Positions 32,226-39,939 of a stretch of 43,303 nucleotides of DNA are shown here, one piece after another. The position numbers and the translations under genes are program-made. Within the stretch, counting starts at the first letter, position 1, and every line of letters starts with the position of its first letter. Source of the stretch: Syntrophobacterales bacterium (lineage in GTDB: Bacteria > Desulfobacterota > Desulfobaccia > Desulfobaccales > 0-14-0-80-60-11); NCBI GenBank assembly GCA_023229795.1, contig JALNYP010000031.1:1-43303 (forward strand), read 5' to 3'. The notes beneath the pieces were generated by a model that saw only the letters and a program-made list of their open reading frames with translations, was not told where the DNA came from and made no database searches.

Positions 32226-33682
32226 CCCTCATCATACCCAGCTTTCATCTGAGCAGTATCGGGCCGTGGTTGACGCTGACAGTGACCGCCATCCTGATCC
32301 TGGTGCTGGATGCCCTCTCCCCCAAGGGGCGGAAGGCGTGCTTTTCGTGGGTCGCTCTGGCGGGCCTGGCGGTGGCGGCGTTCCAGACCTACGGCCTCTG
32401 GGGCCAGAACGGCACCGATTTCGCCCGCATGGTTTATCTGGACAACTTCGCCTTCTTTTTCTACCTGGTCTTCATCCTGGGGGCCGGCCTCACTGTGCTC
32501 ATCTCCCGGCAATACCTGGAGGATTACGGCAAGAACCTGGGCGAATATTACGCCCTGGTGCTCTTCGCCACCGTGGGCATGATGCTCATGGCCGCCGGGG
32601 CCCACATGATCATGATTTTCCTGGGCCTCGAAGTCATGTCGATTGCGATCTACGTCCTGGCAGGACTCTTCCGGGAAGACCTGCGCTCCAATGAAGCGGC
32701 GTTAAAGTACCTCATCCTGGGGTCGTTTTCCAGCGCCTTCCTGCTCTTCGGCATGGCCATGCTCTATGGGGCCGCGGGCGGCACCCTGTTTTTGAGCGAC
32801 CTGCCCCAGCGCCTGGGCGCCGACCCGGCCATGCGGCCCTTGACACTCTTGGCCATCGGCCTGTTGATCGTGGGCTTCGGCTTCAAGGTGGCCTCTGCGC
32901 CATTCCACATGTGGACCCCGGACGTCTATGAAGGCGCGCCCACTTCGGTGACCGCGTTTATGGCCGTGGCGGTCAAAGCCGCGGCGTTTGCGGCCTTTGC
33001 CCGGGTCTTCTTCCTGGCCTTCCCGGCTCTGAAGGTGGACTGGAACATGCTCCTCTGGGTCCTGGCCGTGGCCACCATGACCATCGGTAACGTCGCCGCC
33101 ATCGCCCAGACCAACATCAAACGCATGCTGGCCTACTCCTCCATCGCCCACGCCGGTTATCTCCTGGTGGCCCTGGTGGCCGCCAACCAGTTGGGTGCGG
33201 TGAGCCTGCTTTACTACCTCCTGGCTTATACCCTGATGAACCTGGGGGCCTTCGGGGTGGTGATCCTGGTGGGGCGGAAGAAAGACCGCTACCTGAACAT
33301 CTACGACTATTCGGGCCTGGGGGCCCAGCATCCGGTCCTGGCCGCCAGCATGGCCCTGTTCATGTTCGCCCTGGCGGGGATTCCCCCCACCGCGGGCTTC
33401 GTGGGCAAGTTCTATATCTTCTCCGCAGCCATCAAGGCCGGCTACATCTGGCTGGCCATCCTGGGCGTCATGAACTCCCTGGTGTCGGTGTACTACTATC
33501 TGCGCATCACCGTGCTGATGTATATGAAGCCGGCGGAAGCCGACTTGGGTCCGGTGAGCTTCTCCCCGGCCCAGACTGCGGTGGTGGCCGTCACCGCCGC
33601 CGGCGTGCTGCTCATCGGCATCTTCCCGGGCGGCCTCTACAACCTGGCCATGAACGCGGTGAAGATCTTCCCGGGCCTATAG
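32222..33682 (+). CDS. nuoN: NADH-quinone oxidoreductase subunit N
   Basis: A 486-residue antiporter-like pump subunit with about 14 helices, the last gene of the operon. The glutamate is in FLGLEVMSIAIYVLAGL, the lysine in GFGFKVASAPFHMWTPDVYEGAPT, and the second channel in TNIKRMLAYSSIAHAGYLLVAL. GGGAGG precedes the ATG, which overlaps the nuoM stop. A clear intrinsic terminator follows 31 bases after the stop, so no further genes belong to the operon. Confidence 0.97.
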   Translation: MTLIIPSFHLSSIGPWLTLTVTAILILVLDALSPKGRKACFSWVALAGLAVAAFQTYGLWGQNGTDFARMVYLDNFAFFFYLVFILGAGLTVLISRQYLEDYGKNLGEYYALVLFATVGMMLMAAGAHMIMIFLGLEVMSIAIYVLAGLFREDLRSNEAALKYLILGSFSSAFLLFGMAMLYGAAGGTLFLSDLPQRLGADPAMRPLTLLAIGLLIVGFGFKVASAPFHMWTPDVYEGAPTSVTAFMAVAVKAAAFAAFARVFFLAFPALKVDWNMLLWVLAVATMTIGNVAAIAQTNIKRMLAYSSIAHAGYLLVALVAANQLGAVSLLYYLLAYTLMNLGAFGVVILVGRKKDRYLNIYDYSGLGAQHPVLAASMALFMFALAGIPPTAGFVGKFYIFSAAIKAGYIWLAILGVMNSLVSVYYYLRITVLMYMKPAEADLGPVSFSPAQTAVVAVTAAGVLLIGIFPGGLYNLAMNAVKIFPGL

Positions 33683-33713
33683 AGAAGACTTTTCAATATA
33701 AATACAAAAAAGG

Positions 33714-33740
33714 GGGCGACTTTTGGTCGCTCTTTTTTTT
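33714..33740 (+). terminator. Intrinsic terminator of the nuo operon
   Basis: GGGCGAC (33714-33720) pairs with GTCGCTC (33726-33732), one G-T pair included, over a TTTTG loop, and is followed by eight T residues. Upstream A residues make it partly bidirectional. It closes the nuo operon 31 bases after nuoN. Confidence 0.92.
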
Positions 33741-33852
33741 GGAAAGAATAATCTAATTATCTTTTATTTACATTTCCTTGGCTTTTTATTAAGGGGATTT
33801 TATCTATATTTTTTGTAAAAAACCTGGTAGAATAATTCGTGAAATATAACAT

Positions 33853-33864
33853 TGGGTTAACCCA
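33853..33864. promoter_or_regulatory. 12-base perfect dyad ahead of the histidine kinase start
   Basis: TGGGTTAACCCA is a perfect palindrome that ends 6 bases before the AGGAG ribosome site and 16 bases before the ATG. It could be an operator, or a small RNA hairpin that affects translation. No binding protein is known. Confidence 0.45.
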
Positions 33865-33880
33865 GCCAAAAGGAGTTGGC

Positions 33881-35353
33881 ATGGTCCTCGACCAAAGACG
33901 TCTAGCGGACATTATTGATTTTCTTCCAGACGCAACTTTTGTTGTTGACGACGAAGGGAAGATCATTGCGTGGAACAAGGCAATAGAATCATTGACTGGA
34001 GTAAAAGCTGATGAAATGATCGGGAGAGATAACCGTCAATATGCCTTGCCTTTCTATGGCAAGAGAATTCCAATCCTGATAGACCTAGCCCTCAGCCCCC
34101 AGCAAGTCATAACACATCAGTATAGCTTTCTGGAAAAAGATAACGATACTTTAATTGCAGAAGTATATACCCCGCACCTCCGTGAGGAAGGAGTATATTT
34201 GTGGGCCAAGGCGTCTCCCCTCTATGATGAGAGCGGCCATGTTGTGGGAGCCATCGAGACGATCCGCGATATCACTAAACGGAAAAATGCTGAGAAAGCC
34301 TTGTGGGACCACCTCCATTTCTTGCAGGTATTAATCGACGCTATTCCTATGCCGATATTTTATAAAAATCCTCAGGGGGTTTATTTAGGTTGTAACGAAG
34401 CCTTTGAACAATGTCAGGGCCTGTCCAAGGAGCAGGTAATTGGCAAAACCGTTCACGAAATTGCGCCTCCAAATCTGGCTGCGATCTACCATACAGCCGA
34501 CCAGGAGCTATTTCGCAATCCAGGGGTTCAAGCTTATGAGAGTACGGCGATTTTCGCAGACGGTATCAAGAACGAAGTCCTTTTTAACAAGGCCACGTTT
34601 CTCAATGCCGACGGCACCCTGGGCGGCTTGGTGGGGACAATTCTAAATATTTCCAGGCTCAAGCACGTTGAAAAGGCATTACGGGAATCGGAGAGCAAGT
34701 TGCGGTTCTTGTCTTCGCAGCTCTTGAAGGGTCATGAAAAGGAGCGTCGGCGGCTTTCCATGGAACTGCACGATGATCTTGGGCAAACGCTAAACGTTCT
34801 TAAGCTACAAATCAGGTATATCGAAAAGAGGCTGAGGAAAGACCAAGAGGATTTGCGGGTCGACTGTGAATATCTTCTGCAATATATGGATGAGATCATT
34901 GACAGTGTTCGCCGAATTTCCCGGGATCTGAGCCCATCCATTCTGGTGGATTTGGGCCTTACCGTGGCTCTGGAACATTTGATCGAAGAATTCACCAAAA
35001 ACTATAACATCAAGTGCTATGTTGATATCTTTAATATCGATAATCTGTTTCCCCAGGATTCCCAAATTCTCATATTTCGGATCTTTCAAGAATCCCTAAC
35101 CAACATCGCCAAACATGCAGAAGCCAGCCAGGTTAGCATAGAAATTAAGAAGCAGAATAATGCCGTATCGTTCAGCATCGCGGACAATGGCAAGGGTTTC
35201 GATTTAGAGCGGGTTTCGACGCTAAACTCCACCCAAAAGGGGCTTGGGCTGGCCGCCATGGATGAGCGGGTCCATATGTTGGACGGGAGCCTAAATATCT
35301 GGAGTCAAGAAGGCTTGGGCACGAAAATAAGTTTTGCCCTCAACGTTAAATAA
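33881..35353 (+). CDS. PAS-PAS sensor histidine kinase, NarL-partner type (HisKA_3)
   Basis: A 490-residue soluble sensor kinase. Two PAS domains come first: one at about 1-130 (ADIIDFLPDATFVVDDEGKI) and one at about 140-265 (LIDAIPMPIFYKNPQGVYLGCNEAFEQC). The dimerisation domain is of the HisKA_3 type, with His297 in MELHDDLGQTLN as the phosphorylation site, and the ATPase domain shows FQESLTNIAKHAEASQ (N box), ADNGKGF (G1) and GLGLAAMDERV (G2). No transmembrane helix is present. Such kinases normally pair with NarL-type regulators; none is encoded nearby, so this is an orphan in the window. I chose the ATG at 33881, behind AGGAG; a GTG at 33839 is open but lacks a site. Base composition is more AT-rich than in the nuo operon. 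Confidence 0.92.
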   Translation: MVLDQRRLADIIDFLPDATFVVDDEGKIIAWNKAIESLTGVKADEMIGRDNRQYALPFYGKRIPILIDLALSPQQVITHQYSFLEKDNDTLIAEVYTPHLREEGVYLWAKASPLYDESGHVVGAIETIRDITKRKNAEKALWDHLHFLQVLIDAIPMPIFYKNPQGVYLGCNEAFEQCQGLSKEQVIGKTVHEIAPPNLAAIYHTADQELFRNPGVQAYESTAIFADGIKNEVLFNKATFLNADGTLGGLVGTILNISRLKHVEKALRESESKLRFLSSQLLKGHEKERRRLSMELHDDLGQTLNVLKLQIRYIEKRLRKDQEDLRVDCEYLLQYMDEIIDSVRRISRDLSPSILVDLGLTVALEHLIEEFTKNYNIKCYVDIFNIDNLFPQDSQILIFRIFQESLTNIAKHAEASQVSIEIKKQNNAVSFSIADNGKGFDLERVSTLNSTQKGLGLAAMDERVHMLDGSLNIWSQEGLGTKISFALNVK

Positions 35354-35379
35354 TTGCCGTGGCCAACAGCCCGGCCCGC

Positions 35380-35413
35380 AAAAAAGCCCTGGTCTCTTAC
35401 CGAGACCGGGGCT
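35380..35413 (-). terminator. Intrinsic terminator of the PEP-CTERM gene
   Basis: AGCCCTGGTCTC (35385-35396) pairs with GAGACCGGGGCT (35402-35413) in a 12-base stem with one G-T pair and a 5-base loop. On the minus strand it is followed by a run of six T, so it terminates the leftward gene that stops at 35446. It may also slow read-through from the convergent kinase gene. Confidence 0.88.
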
Positions 35414-35445
35414 GACTCACTTACCCCGAAATAAAGCTGTGAAAT

Positions 35446-36327
35446 CTAGGCCTGGCGGCGACGCCATCTCAGGCCCGCCAGCCCCAACACGCCCGTGCCC
35501 AGGAGCAGCAAGGTGGACGGCACCGGTATCGGACTGGGGTTGACGAGGGTGCCGGAACCCATGAGCAGGTCGTTGCCGCACCCATAGGTATAATGGAAGA
35601 AATAATCACCGTTGTCCAGAAGATTAGAGAGGTCGATGGTCACCACATAGTGGTTATCATCGGTCCCATCCCCCTCTAAAGGCAAGCTGCCAATGATATT
35701 GGCGTTGACCTTGGAACTCGTGAGGGGGCCGGTGAAAACCATGCTGCCCGTCTGAGGGTTGCTTCCGCCGGAGACATACCGATAGGGATTGGAGCCCGTG
35801 TTATCGGCTTGGTTGTATTCAACAGTCATTACCTGCGAGTCGGCATCAATGGCATAGCAGGTAAAACTATCGTTGTCGAAATCCAGGTGTATGACATAAT
35901 TGTAGCCGTATTTATTGGAGATGGTGGAATAATTATAATCCGCGGAGTTTTTAGCCTTCGCGCCGTAAAGCGGCGTGCCTGAGGAAATGAAGATATCGCC
36001 CGAATCGTAATGCACCCCATTCGAACTCTCGCCGTTCTTGAAGTCGAACCCGCCGACCATGGTCAAAGTGGCCTGTTTCAGATAGAAGCCTTCCAGGTCC
36101 CAACGCTGGCCAGTCTCGTTATAATACTCGACCTCGTTATCTTCTCCACCGCCGTTGGGGGGTGGGGTATTTCCCCGATTGTACCAGGTGCCGGTGCCGC
36201 CAGAGACCATGGTATCGTAGATGGTGATACTGGAACCGTAATCAGCCTGGGCGCCACTAAGGCCCAGAAGCCCGAAGATCAAAATCCCTGCCGCCACCGC
36301 TGCCATGGACTTTGCCAGCTTCCGCAT
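35446..36327 (-). CDS. PEP-CTERM-type exported protein (exosortase substrate)
   Basis: A 293-residue secreted protein. Residues 1-28 form a signal peptide (SMAAVAAGILIFGLLGLSGAQA). The C-terminus is a tripartite sorting signal: a short motif PVPST in place of the usual PEP, a hydrophobic helix (LLLLGTGVLGLAGL) and the basic tail RWRRRQA. Exosortase would cut near this motif and release the protein to the surface or exopolysaccharide. The mature region is low in Cys and rich in Tyr, Asn, Gly, Ser and Asp (about 230 residues), probably beta-rich; I know no domain for it. GGGAGA lies before the ATG. A near-consensus sigma-54 promoter stands upstream at 36374-36391. No exosortase or polysaccharide genes are in the window. 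Confidence 0.88.
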   Translation of the reverse strand: MRKLAKSMAAVAAGILIFGLLGLSGAQADYGSSITIYDTMVSGGTGTWYNRGNTPPPNGGGEDNEVEYYNETGQRWDLEGFYLKQATLTMVGGFDFKNGESSNGVHYDSGDIFISSGTPLYGAKAKNSADYNYSTISNKYGYNYVIHLDFDNDSFTCYAIDADSQVMTVEYNQADNTGSNPYRYVSGGSNPQTGSMVFTGPLTSSKVNANIIGSLPLEGDGTDDNHYVVTIDLSNLLDNGDYFFHYTYGCGNDLLMGSGTLVNPSPIPVPSTLLLLGTGVLGLAGLRWRRRQA

Positions 36328-36373
36328 AAAGATTCTCCCTCAATTTATCATGCTATTGCCATCGCTTAATACA

Positions 36374-36391
36374 TTGCACCAACCATGCCAG
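36374..36391 (-). promoter_or_regulatory. Sigma-54 (RpoN) promoter upstream of the PEP-CTERM gene
   Basis: Read on the minus strand from 36391: CTGGCATGGTTGGTGCAA. This fits YTGGCAYG-N4-TTGCW with a single mismatch (GTGC for TTGC); the GG and GC dinucleotides are separated by exactly 10 bases, as RpoN requires. Transcription would start near 36364, with a 37-base leader before the ATG at 36327. Regulation of PEP-CTERM genes by RpoN has been described in other bacteria. Confidence 0.65.
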
Positions 36392-36474
36392 ACTGGTTAT
36401 GTAATAATTTATCCTTAATATCAATAAGTTGCCGTTAGAAAGAGAGATCAAATTGTCAACTAATCTAAACAACC

Positions 36475-36485
36475 TGTTCAGAACA
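36475..36485. promoter_or_regulatory. Dyad in the enhancer position of the sigma-54 promoter
   Basis: TGTTC-A-GAACA is a perfect 5-base inverted repeat around one base, centred about 116 bases upstream of the predicted RpoN start. Binding sites for sigma-54 activators usually lie 80-200 bases upstream and are dyads. No site consensus is known to me for this one. Confidence 0.4.
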
Positions 36486-36570
36486 TTAAACACATATACG
36501 GTTGTTATTTATATTTAATTAAAATAATTGATTATTATAACTAGCTTCCGCATTTCCGATGTGAAATAAA

Positions 36571-36603
36571 AAGAGGTCCTGGGGCATAATCCCAGGACCT
36601 CTT
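36571..36603 (-). terminator. Strong intrinsic terminator of the Rho_N-like gene
   Basis: AAGAGGTCCTGGG (36571-36583) and CCCAGGACCTCTT (36591-36603) form a perfect 13-base stem with a 7-base loop. On the minus strand TTTTTATTT follows. The leftward gene that it serves stops at 36675. The intergenic stretch 36328-36674 otherwise holds only the promoter elements described and AT-rich sequence. Confidence 0.92.
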
Positions 36604-36674
36604 AGACTTTATTATCCGTAAGCCCCCTTTGGGGAGGGGGGAGCCGCCGTTCGAGCCGACGGGCGTCGCGCCCT

Positions 36675-37007
36675 TTAGGCCGCCTTCCGGGTCCGTTTCT
36701 TTAAACGGTTGGCCCGCCGCCGCAAGATATCGATCTTGGCGGTTGGTTCTCCGGCCGCGATGGCCTCCATCTTCTTGGCCCGCATCGCGCCGGCCTTCTC
36801 CTTCAACTCCCGCACGTTAACGGACTTGGCCTTCTTGCTTTCGTCCTTGATGCCCTTGACTTCTTTGACGGCCGCGATCAGTTCCTCTTTGTTCATGCCG
36901 TGGACGCCGGAGATCTCTCCCAGGTCCATGGCGTATTTGCGCAGTTCCGTGGCGGTCATCTTCTCCAGGGGTTTCTCTTTCTTCTCTTTCCGTTCCTTTT
37001 TCGCCAT
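36675..37007 (-). CDS. Rho N-terminal-domain-like basic protein
   Basis: A 110-residue, very basic protein. The first 16 residues are Lys- and Glu-rich; then MTATELRKYAMDLGEISGVHGMNKEELIAAVKEV forms the small helical Rho_N fold (relatives: xLRxxAxxLGIxxxxxxxKxELIxAI). The C-terminal half is a charged helix ending in LRRRANRLKKRTRKAA, likely to bind nucleic acid. It is not the termination factor Rho, because the ATPase and the RNA-binding OB domain are absent. AGGAGA lies 6 bases before the ATG. A very strong terminator follows, so it seems to be expressed as a single unit. The role is unknown; binding to RNA or DNA is inferred from charge. Confidence 0.8.
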   Translation of the reverse strand: MAKKERKEKKEKPLEKMTATELRKYAMDLGEISGVHGMNKEELIAAVKEVKGIKDESKKAKSVNVRELKEKAGAMRAKKMEAIAAGEPTAKIDILRRRANRLKKRTRKAA

Positions 37008-37165
37008 GATTGCTCTCCTGTGGTATTTCCTGGCCCGGGCGGGGTCACCCCTCCCCTGCCCTGTCCGATATTTTCTTTTGATCTTAAAATGTAACCTGAT
37101 CTCCCGGATTACTCAACTAAAAAGCGCCGCCGGGTCATCGCGCTGCTGAAACCGCCCTGCCGCCC

Positions 37166-37942
37166 TTATTTTTCCTCCAACTTCTCCATCCGCTGGGCGA
37201 TCTTGATGAAGGGCGTAATCAGGTCGATGGGGATGGGGAAAAGGGTGGTGGAGTTCTTCTCCGCGGCAATCTCCCGCAGGGTTTGGAGATAGCGCAGTTG
37301 CAGGGACATGGGCTCCGTGGCCAGCACTTTGGCGGCATCGGCCATCTTGGCCGCGGCCTGGAATTCGCCTTCGGCGTTGATCACCTTGGCCCGCCGTTCG
37401 CGCTCGGCCTCGGCCTGCTTGGCAATGGCCCGCTGCATTTCGATGGGCAGGTCGATGGACCGCACTTCCACCAGGGTAACCTTGATGCCCCAGGGCTCGG
37501 TCTGCTTATCCAGGATTTCCGCCAGTTGAGCGTTGACCTTTTCCCGTTCGGCCAGGAGATCGTCCAGTTCCACCTGCCCGCAGACGCTCCTCAAAGTGGT
37601 CTGGGCTAAGAGTTGGGTGGCGGCATAGTAGTCCCGGACCTCGATCACCGCCTTTAAGGGGTCGATGACCCGGAAATAGACCACGGCGTTTACCTTGACG
37701 GTGACGTTATCCCGGGTGATGACGTCCTGGGACGGCACTTCATAGGTCACCAACTGCAGGTTGACTTTAACCAGAGCGTCAACCATCGGGATCAGGATGA
37801 TCAGCCCCGGCCCTTTGGCGAAGTGCAGGGCCCGGCCCAGCCGGAAAATCACCCCGCGCTCGTATTCGTTGAGAATCTTGATGGCGCTCATCAGGAAAAA
37901 AAAGACTAGCACTGCTAGCACGATGAGATAAGTGGGTGGCAT
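37166..37942 (-). CDS. Slipin, SPFH/stomatin-family membrane protein
   Basis: A 258-residue stomatin-like protein. An N-terminal hydrophobic hairpin (TYLIVLAVLVFFFLMSAIKIL) anchors it, followed directly by NEYERGVIFRLGRALHFAKGPGL, the start of the SPFH domain, then TYEVPSQDVITRDNVTVKVNAVVYFRV and a helical coiled-coil part (EAERERRAKVINAEGEFQAAAKM). The end DLITPFIKIAQRM is typical. Slipins form large membrane rings, and NfeD-type proteases cleave or cap them; nfeD is the gene directly before, 10 bases away, so they form the usual pair. AGGAGA precedes the ATG. The pair probably controls membrane protein quality or fluidity. Confidence 0.93.
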   Translation of the reverse strand: MPPTYLIVLAVLVFFFLMSAIKILNEYERGVIFRLGRALHFAKGPGLIILIPMVDALVKVNLQLVTYEVPSQDVITRDNVTVKVNAVVYFRVIDPLKAVIEVRDYYAATQLLAQTTLRSVCGQVELDDLLAEREKVNAQLAEILDKQTEPWGIKVTLVEVRSIDLPIEMQRAIAKQAEAERERRAKVINAEGEFQAAAKMADAAKVLATEPMSLQLRYLQTLREIAAEKNSTTLFPIPIDLITPFIKIAQRMEKLEEK

Positions 37943-37952
37943 GTTCGTCTCC

Positions 37953-39248
37953 TTAGGAAATTTTTGGCCCCCGGCGCACCAGGAGCTTGAGATCGACTAC
38001 TTTTAAAACTTCGATGGGTTCCCCCGCGGCGATGGGTTCGGCGCTCTCGGCATGCCAGTATTCGCCGTGCACGAAGACCTGGCCCTCGGGTTTAAGATCG
38101 GTGTGGGCCACACCTATCTCCCCCACCATGCCCGCGCTGCCGGTCATAGCGCGCTGAAAATGGGTGCGGAAAACCACCCCGGCCACCACGATGAAAAACA
38201 GGGACACCGTTACTACCGTGGGTATCAAGACACTCCAGGATATCGACACGCCGGATTCTCCTCCCCGAAACAGCATGACCGCGCCCAGAAACAGCGACAC
38301 CACCCCGGCCACAGATAGCAGGCCATAGCTGATGATCTTGAATTCCAGGATGAAGAAGACCAGCGCCAGTAAGATGAGCAGCACCCCGATATAATTGATG
38401 GGCAGGGTTTGGAAGGCGAAAAAGGCCAGGAGCAGGCAGATGGCTCCGATGACCCCGGGGAAGACCACCCCCGGGTGGGCTAACTCGAAATAGAGCCCCG
38501 CCAAACCGATCATCATCAGGATAAAGGCGATGTTCGGGTCGGCGATGTGCTTCAAGAGCTGGAATCGCAAGCCTTCGGGAATTTCTTTGAGGGGCGCGCC
38601 GGCCGTGTGCAGGACCACCTGTTTGCCCGCCACCTCGATCTTGCGCCCGTTGAGCTTAGCCAACAGGTCTTCCAGATTGTCGGCCATGAGGTCCACGACC
38701 TTGAGTTTCAAGGCTTCATTGGCGGAGATGGAGACGCTCTGGCGGATGGCCTTCTCCATCCAGTCGGCGTTGCGGCCCCGCTCCGTCGCCAGGGAGCGCC
38801 CGGAGGCCACCATGTCGTTGACCAGCTTCTTCTCCATGGTCTTGTCGATTTTGCCCATGCCGACGGAGACCGGGTGGGCCGCGCCGATATTGGTGCCCGG
38901 GGCCATGGCGGCCACGTCCGCGGCCATGGTGATGAACACTCCGGCGGAGGCGGCCCGGGCCCCCCGGGGATAAACATAGACGACCACCGGCACTTTCGCG
39001 TTGGTGATGGTTTGGACGATCTGCCGCATGGAGGTTTCCAGGCCGCCGGGAGTATCCAGTTCGATCACCAGGGCCTCAGCCTTCTCGCGCTCCGCCTGGT
39101 GAATGCCTTCGGCGATGAACTCCGCGGTACCCGGGTTGACGGAACCCACCACCCGCATCACGTAAACCGCCCGGGGCGCGGCCGCGGCCGCGACTCCGGC
39201 CAGCAGCAGCGTCAGCAGCACAACTATAAAGGGGCTAATCCTCTTCAT
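37953..39248 (-). CDS. NfeD long-form, membrane-bound ClpP-class serine protease
   Basis: A 431-residue protein in three parts: a signal peptide (residues 1-24), a ClpP-class protease domain, and four membrane helices followed by a C-terminal OB-fold (NfeD domain, about residues 365-431). The protease part has VIELDTPGGLETSMRQIV and the nucleophile Ser in RAASAGVFITMAAD, with a Lys in the VNDMVASGRSLATERGRN region as probable base (Ser-Lys dyad, family knowledge). The OB part includes GEIGVAHTDLKPEGQVFVHGEYW. The partner slipin gene follows 10 bases downstream. The start overlaps the uracil-DNA glycosylase gene by 14 bases, without a strong ribosome site. Confidence 0.93.
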   Translation of the reverse strand: MKRISPFIVVLLTLLLAGVAAAAAPRAVYVMRVVGSVNPGTAEFIAEGIHQAEREKAEALVIELDTPGGLETSMRQIVQTITNAKVPVVVYVYPRGARAASAGVFITMAADVAAMAPGTNIGAAHPVSVGMGKIDKTMEKKLVNDMVASGRSLATERGRNADWMEKAIRQSVSISANEALKLKVVDLMADNLEDLLAKLNGRKIEVAGKQVVLHTAGAPLKEIPEGLRFQLLKHIADPNIAFILMMIGLAGLYFELAHPGVVFPGVIGAICLLLAFFAFQTLPINYIGVLLILLALVFFILEFKIISYGLLSVAGVVSLFLGAVMLFRGGESGVSISWSVLIPTVVTVSLFFIVVAGVVFRTHFQRAMTGSAGMVGEIGVAHTDLKPEGQVFVHGEYWHAESAEPIAAGEPIEVLKVVDLKLLVRRGPKIS

Positions 39249-39939
39249 GGTCAGCCAGATATTCCATGACCTGCTGCATGTCAGCCCAGGTCTTGTGCCG
39301 CTCCTGGGGAGCCCGCAGGAGATAAGACGGGTGAAAGGTGGGCATCACCCGGATGTCCCCGTACCGTTGCCAGTGCCCCCGCAGCCGGGTCAGCGGCTCT
39401 TTGGTGCCCAGCAGGGCGTGGGCCGCGATGCGTCCCAAAATCACGATCACCCGGGGCCGGATGGCCTGGATCTGCTTCTTCAGAAACGGCAGGCACGCGG
39501 CAATCTCATCGGCTTCGGGGTCCCGGTTGCCCGGCGGTCGGCTCTTGACGATGTTGGCGATGTACACCTCTTCCCGGCGCAGGCCCAGCTTGCTGAGCAG
39601 GTTGTTCAGGAGCCCCCCGGCAGCCCCCACGAACGGCAGGCCCTGCTGGTCCTCGTCGGCCCCCGGGGCCTCGCCCACGAACATCAGCCGGGCGTCCGCG
39701 GCCCCGTCCCCAAAGACCAGGTGGGTCCGCCCCGCGTACAGCTTGCAGCGGCGGCAATCCCCCATTTCGGCCCGGATCTCTTCCAGGGTAGGGACCTTTT
39801 CTTCCGGTTCGACCGGCTTTTTGGGCGGAGCAGCGACCTGCCCCGGCAGGCCCCGCCAGCCCAGACGCCGTTGATAGCGCAGCCAGTCGGACAGATTGTC
39901 CACCAACTCCCGCAATTCCACGACCGGGTCTTCAGGCAC
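39235..39939 (-). CDS. Family 4 uracil-DNA glycosylase with 4Fe-4S cluster
   Basis: A 234-residue glycosylase that removes uracil from DNA. The catalytic domain begins with CRRCKLYAGRTHLVFGDG, where the first two Cys of the iron-sulfur cluster lie, then MFVGEAPGADEDQQGLPFVGAAGGLL (active site motif GEAPG), YIANIVKSRPPGNRDP and EADEIAACLPFL with the other Cys, and VILGRIAAHALLG. The HPSYLLR block (FHPSYLLRAPQ) is the second active-site motif. An N-terminal extension of about 65 residues precedes the first Cys, with no family that I know. It overlaps coaBC by 8 bases and nfeD by 14, so the three are probably translated from one message. Confidence 0.93.
   Translation of the reverse strand: MPEDPVVELRELVDNLSDWLRYQRRLGWRGLPGQVAAPPKKPVEPEEKVPTLEEIRAEMGDCRRCKLYAGRTHLVFGDGAADARLMFVGEAPGADEDQQGLPFVGAAGGLLNNLLSKLGLRREEVYIANIVKSRPPGNRDPEADEIAACLPFLKKQIQAIRPRVIVILGRIAAHALLGTKEPLTRLRGHWQRYGDIRVMPTFHPSYLLRAPQERHKTWADMQQVMEYLADHEED

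Noticed and set aside
33760..36620. Kinase and PEP-CTERM gene as a PrsK/PrsR-type regulatory pair
   Set aside because: The kinase is of the HisKA_3 type, which works with NarL-type regulators and not with sigma-54 activators, and the genes are convergent and separately transcribed.
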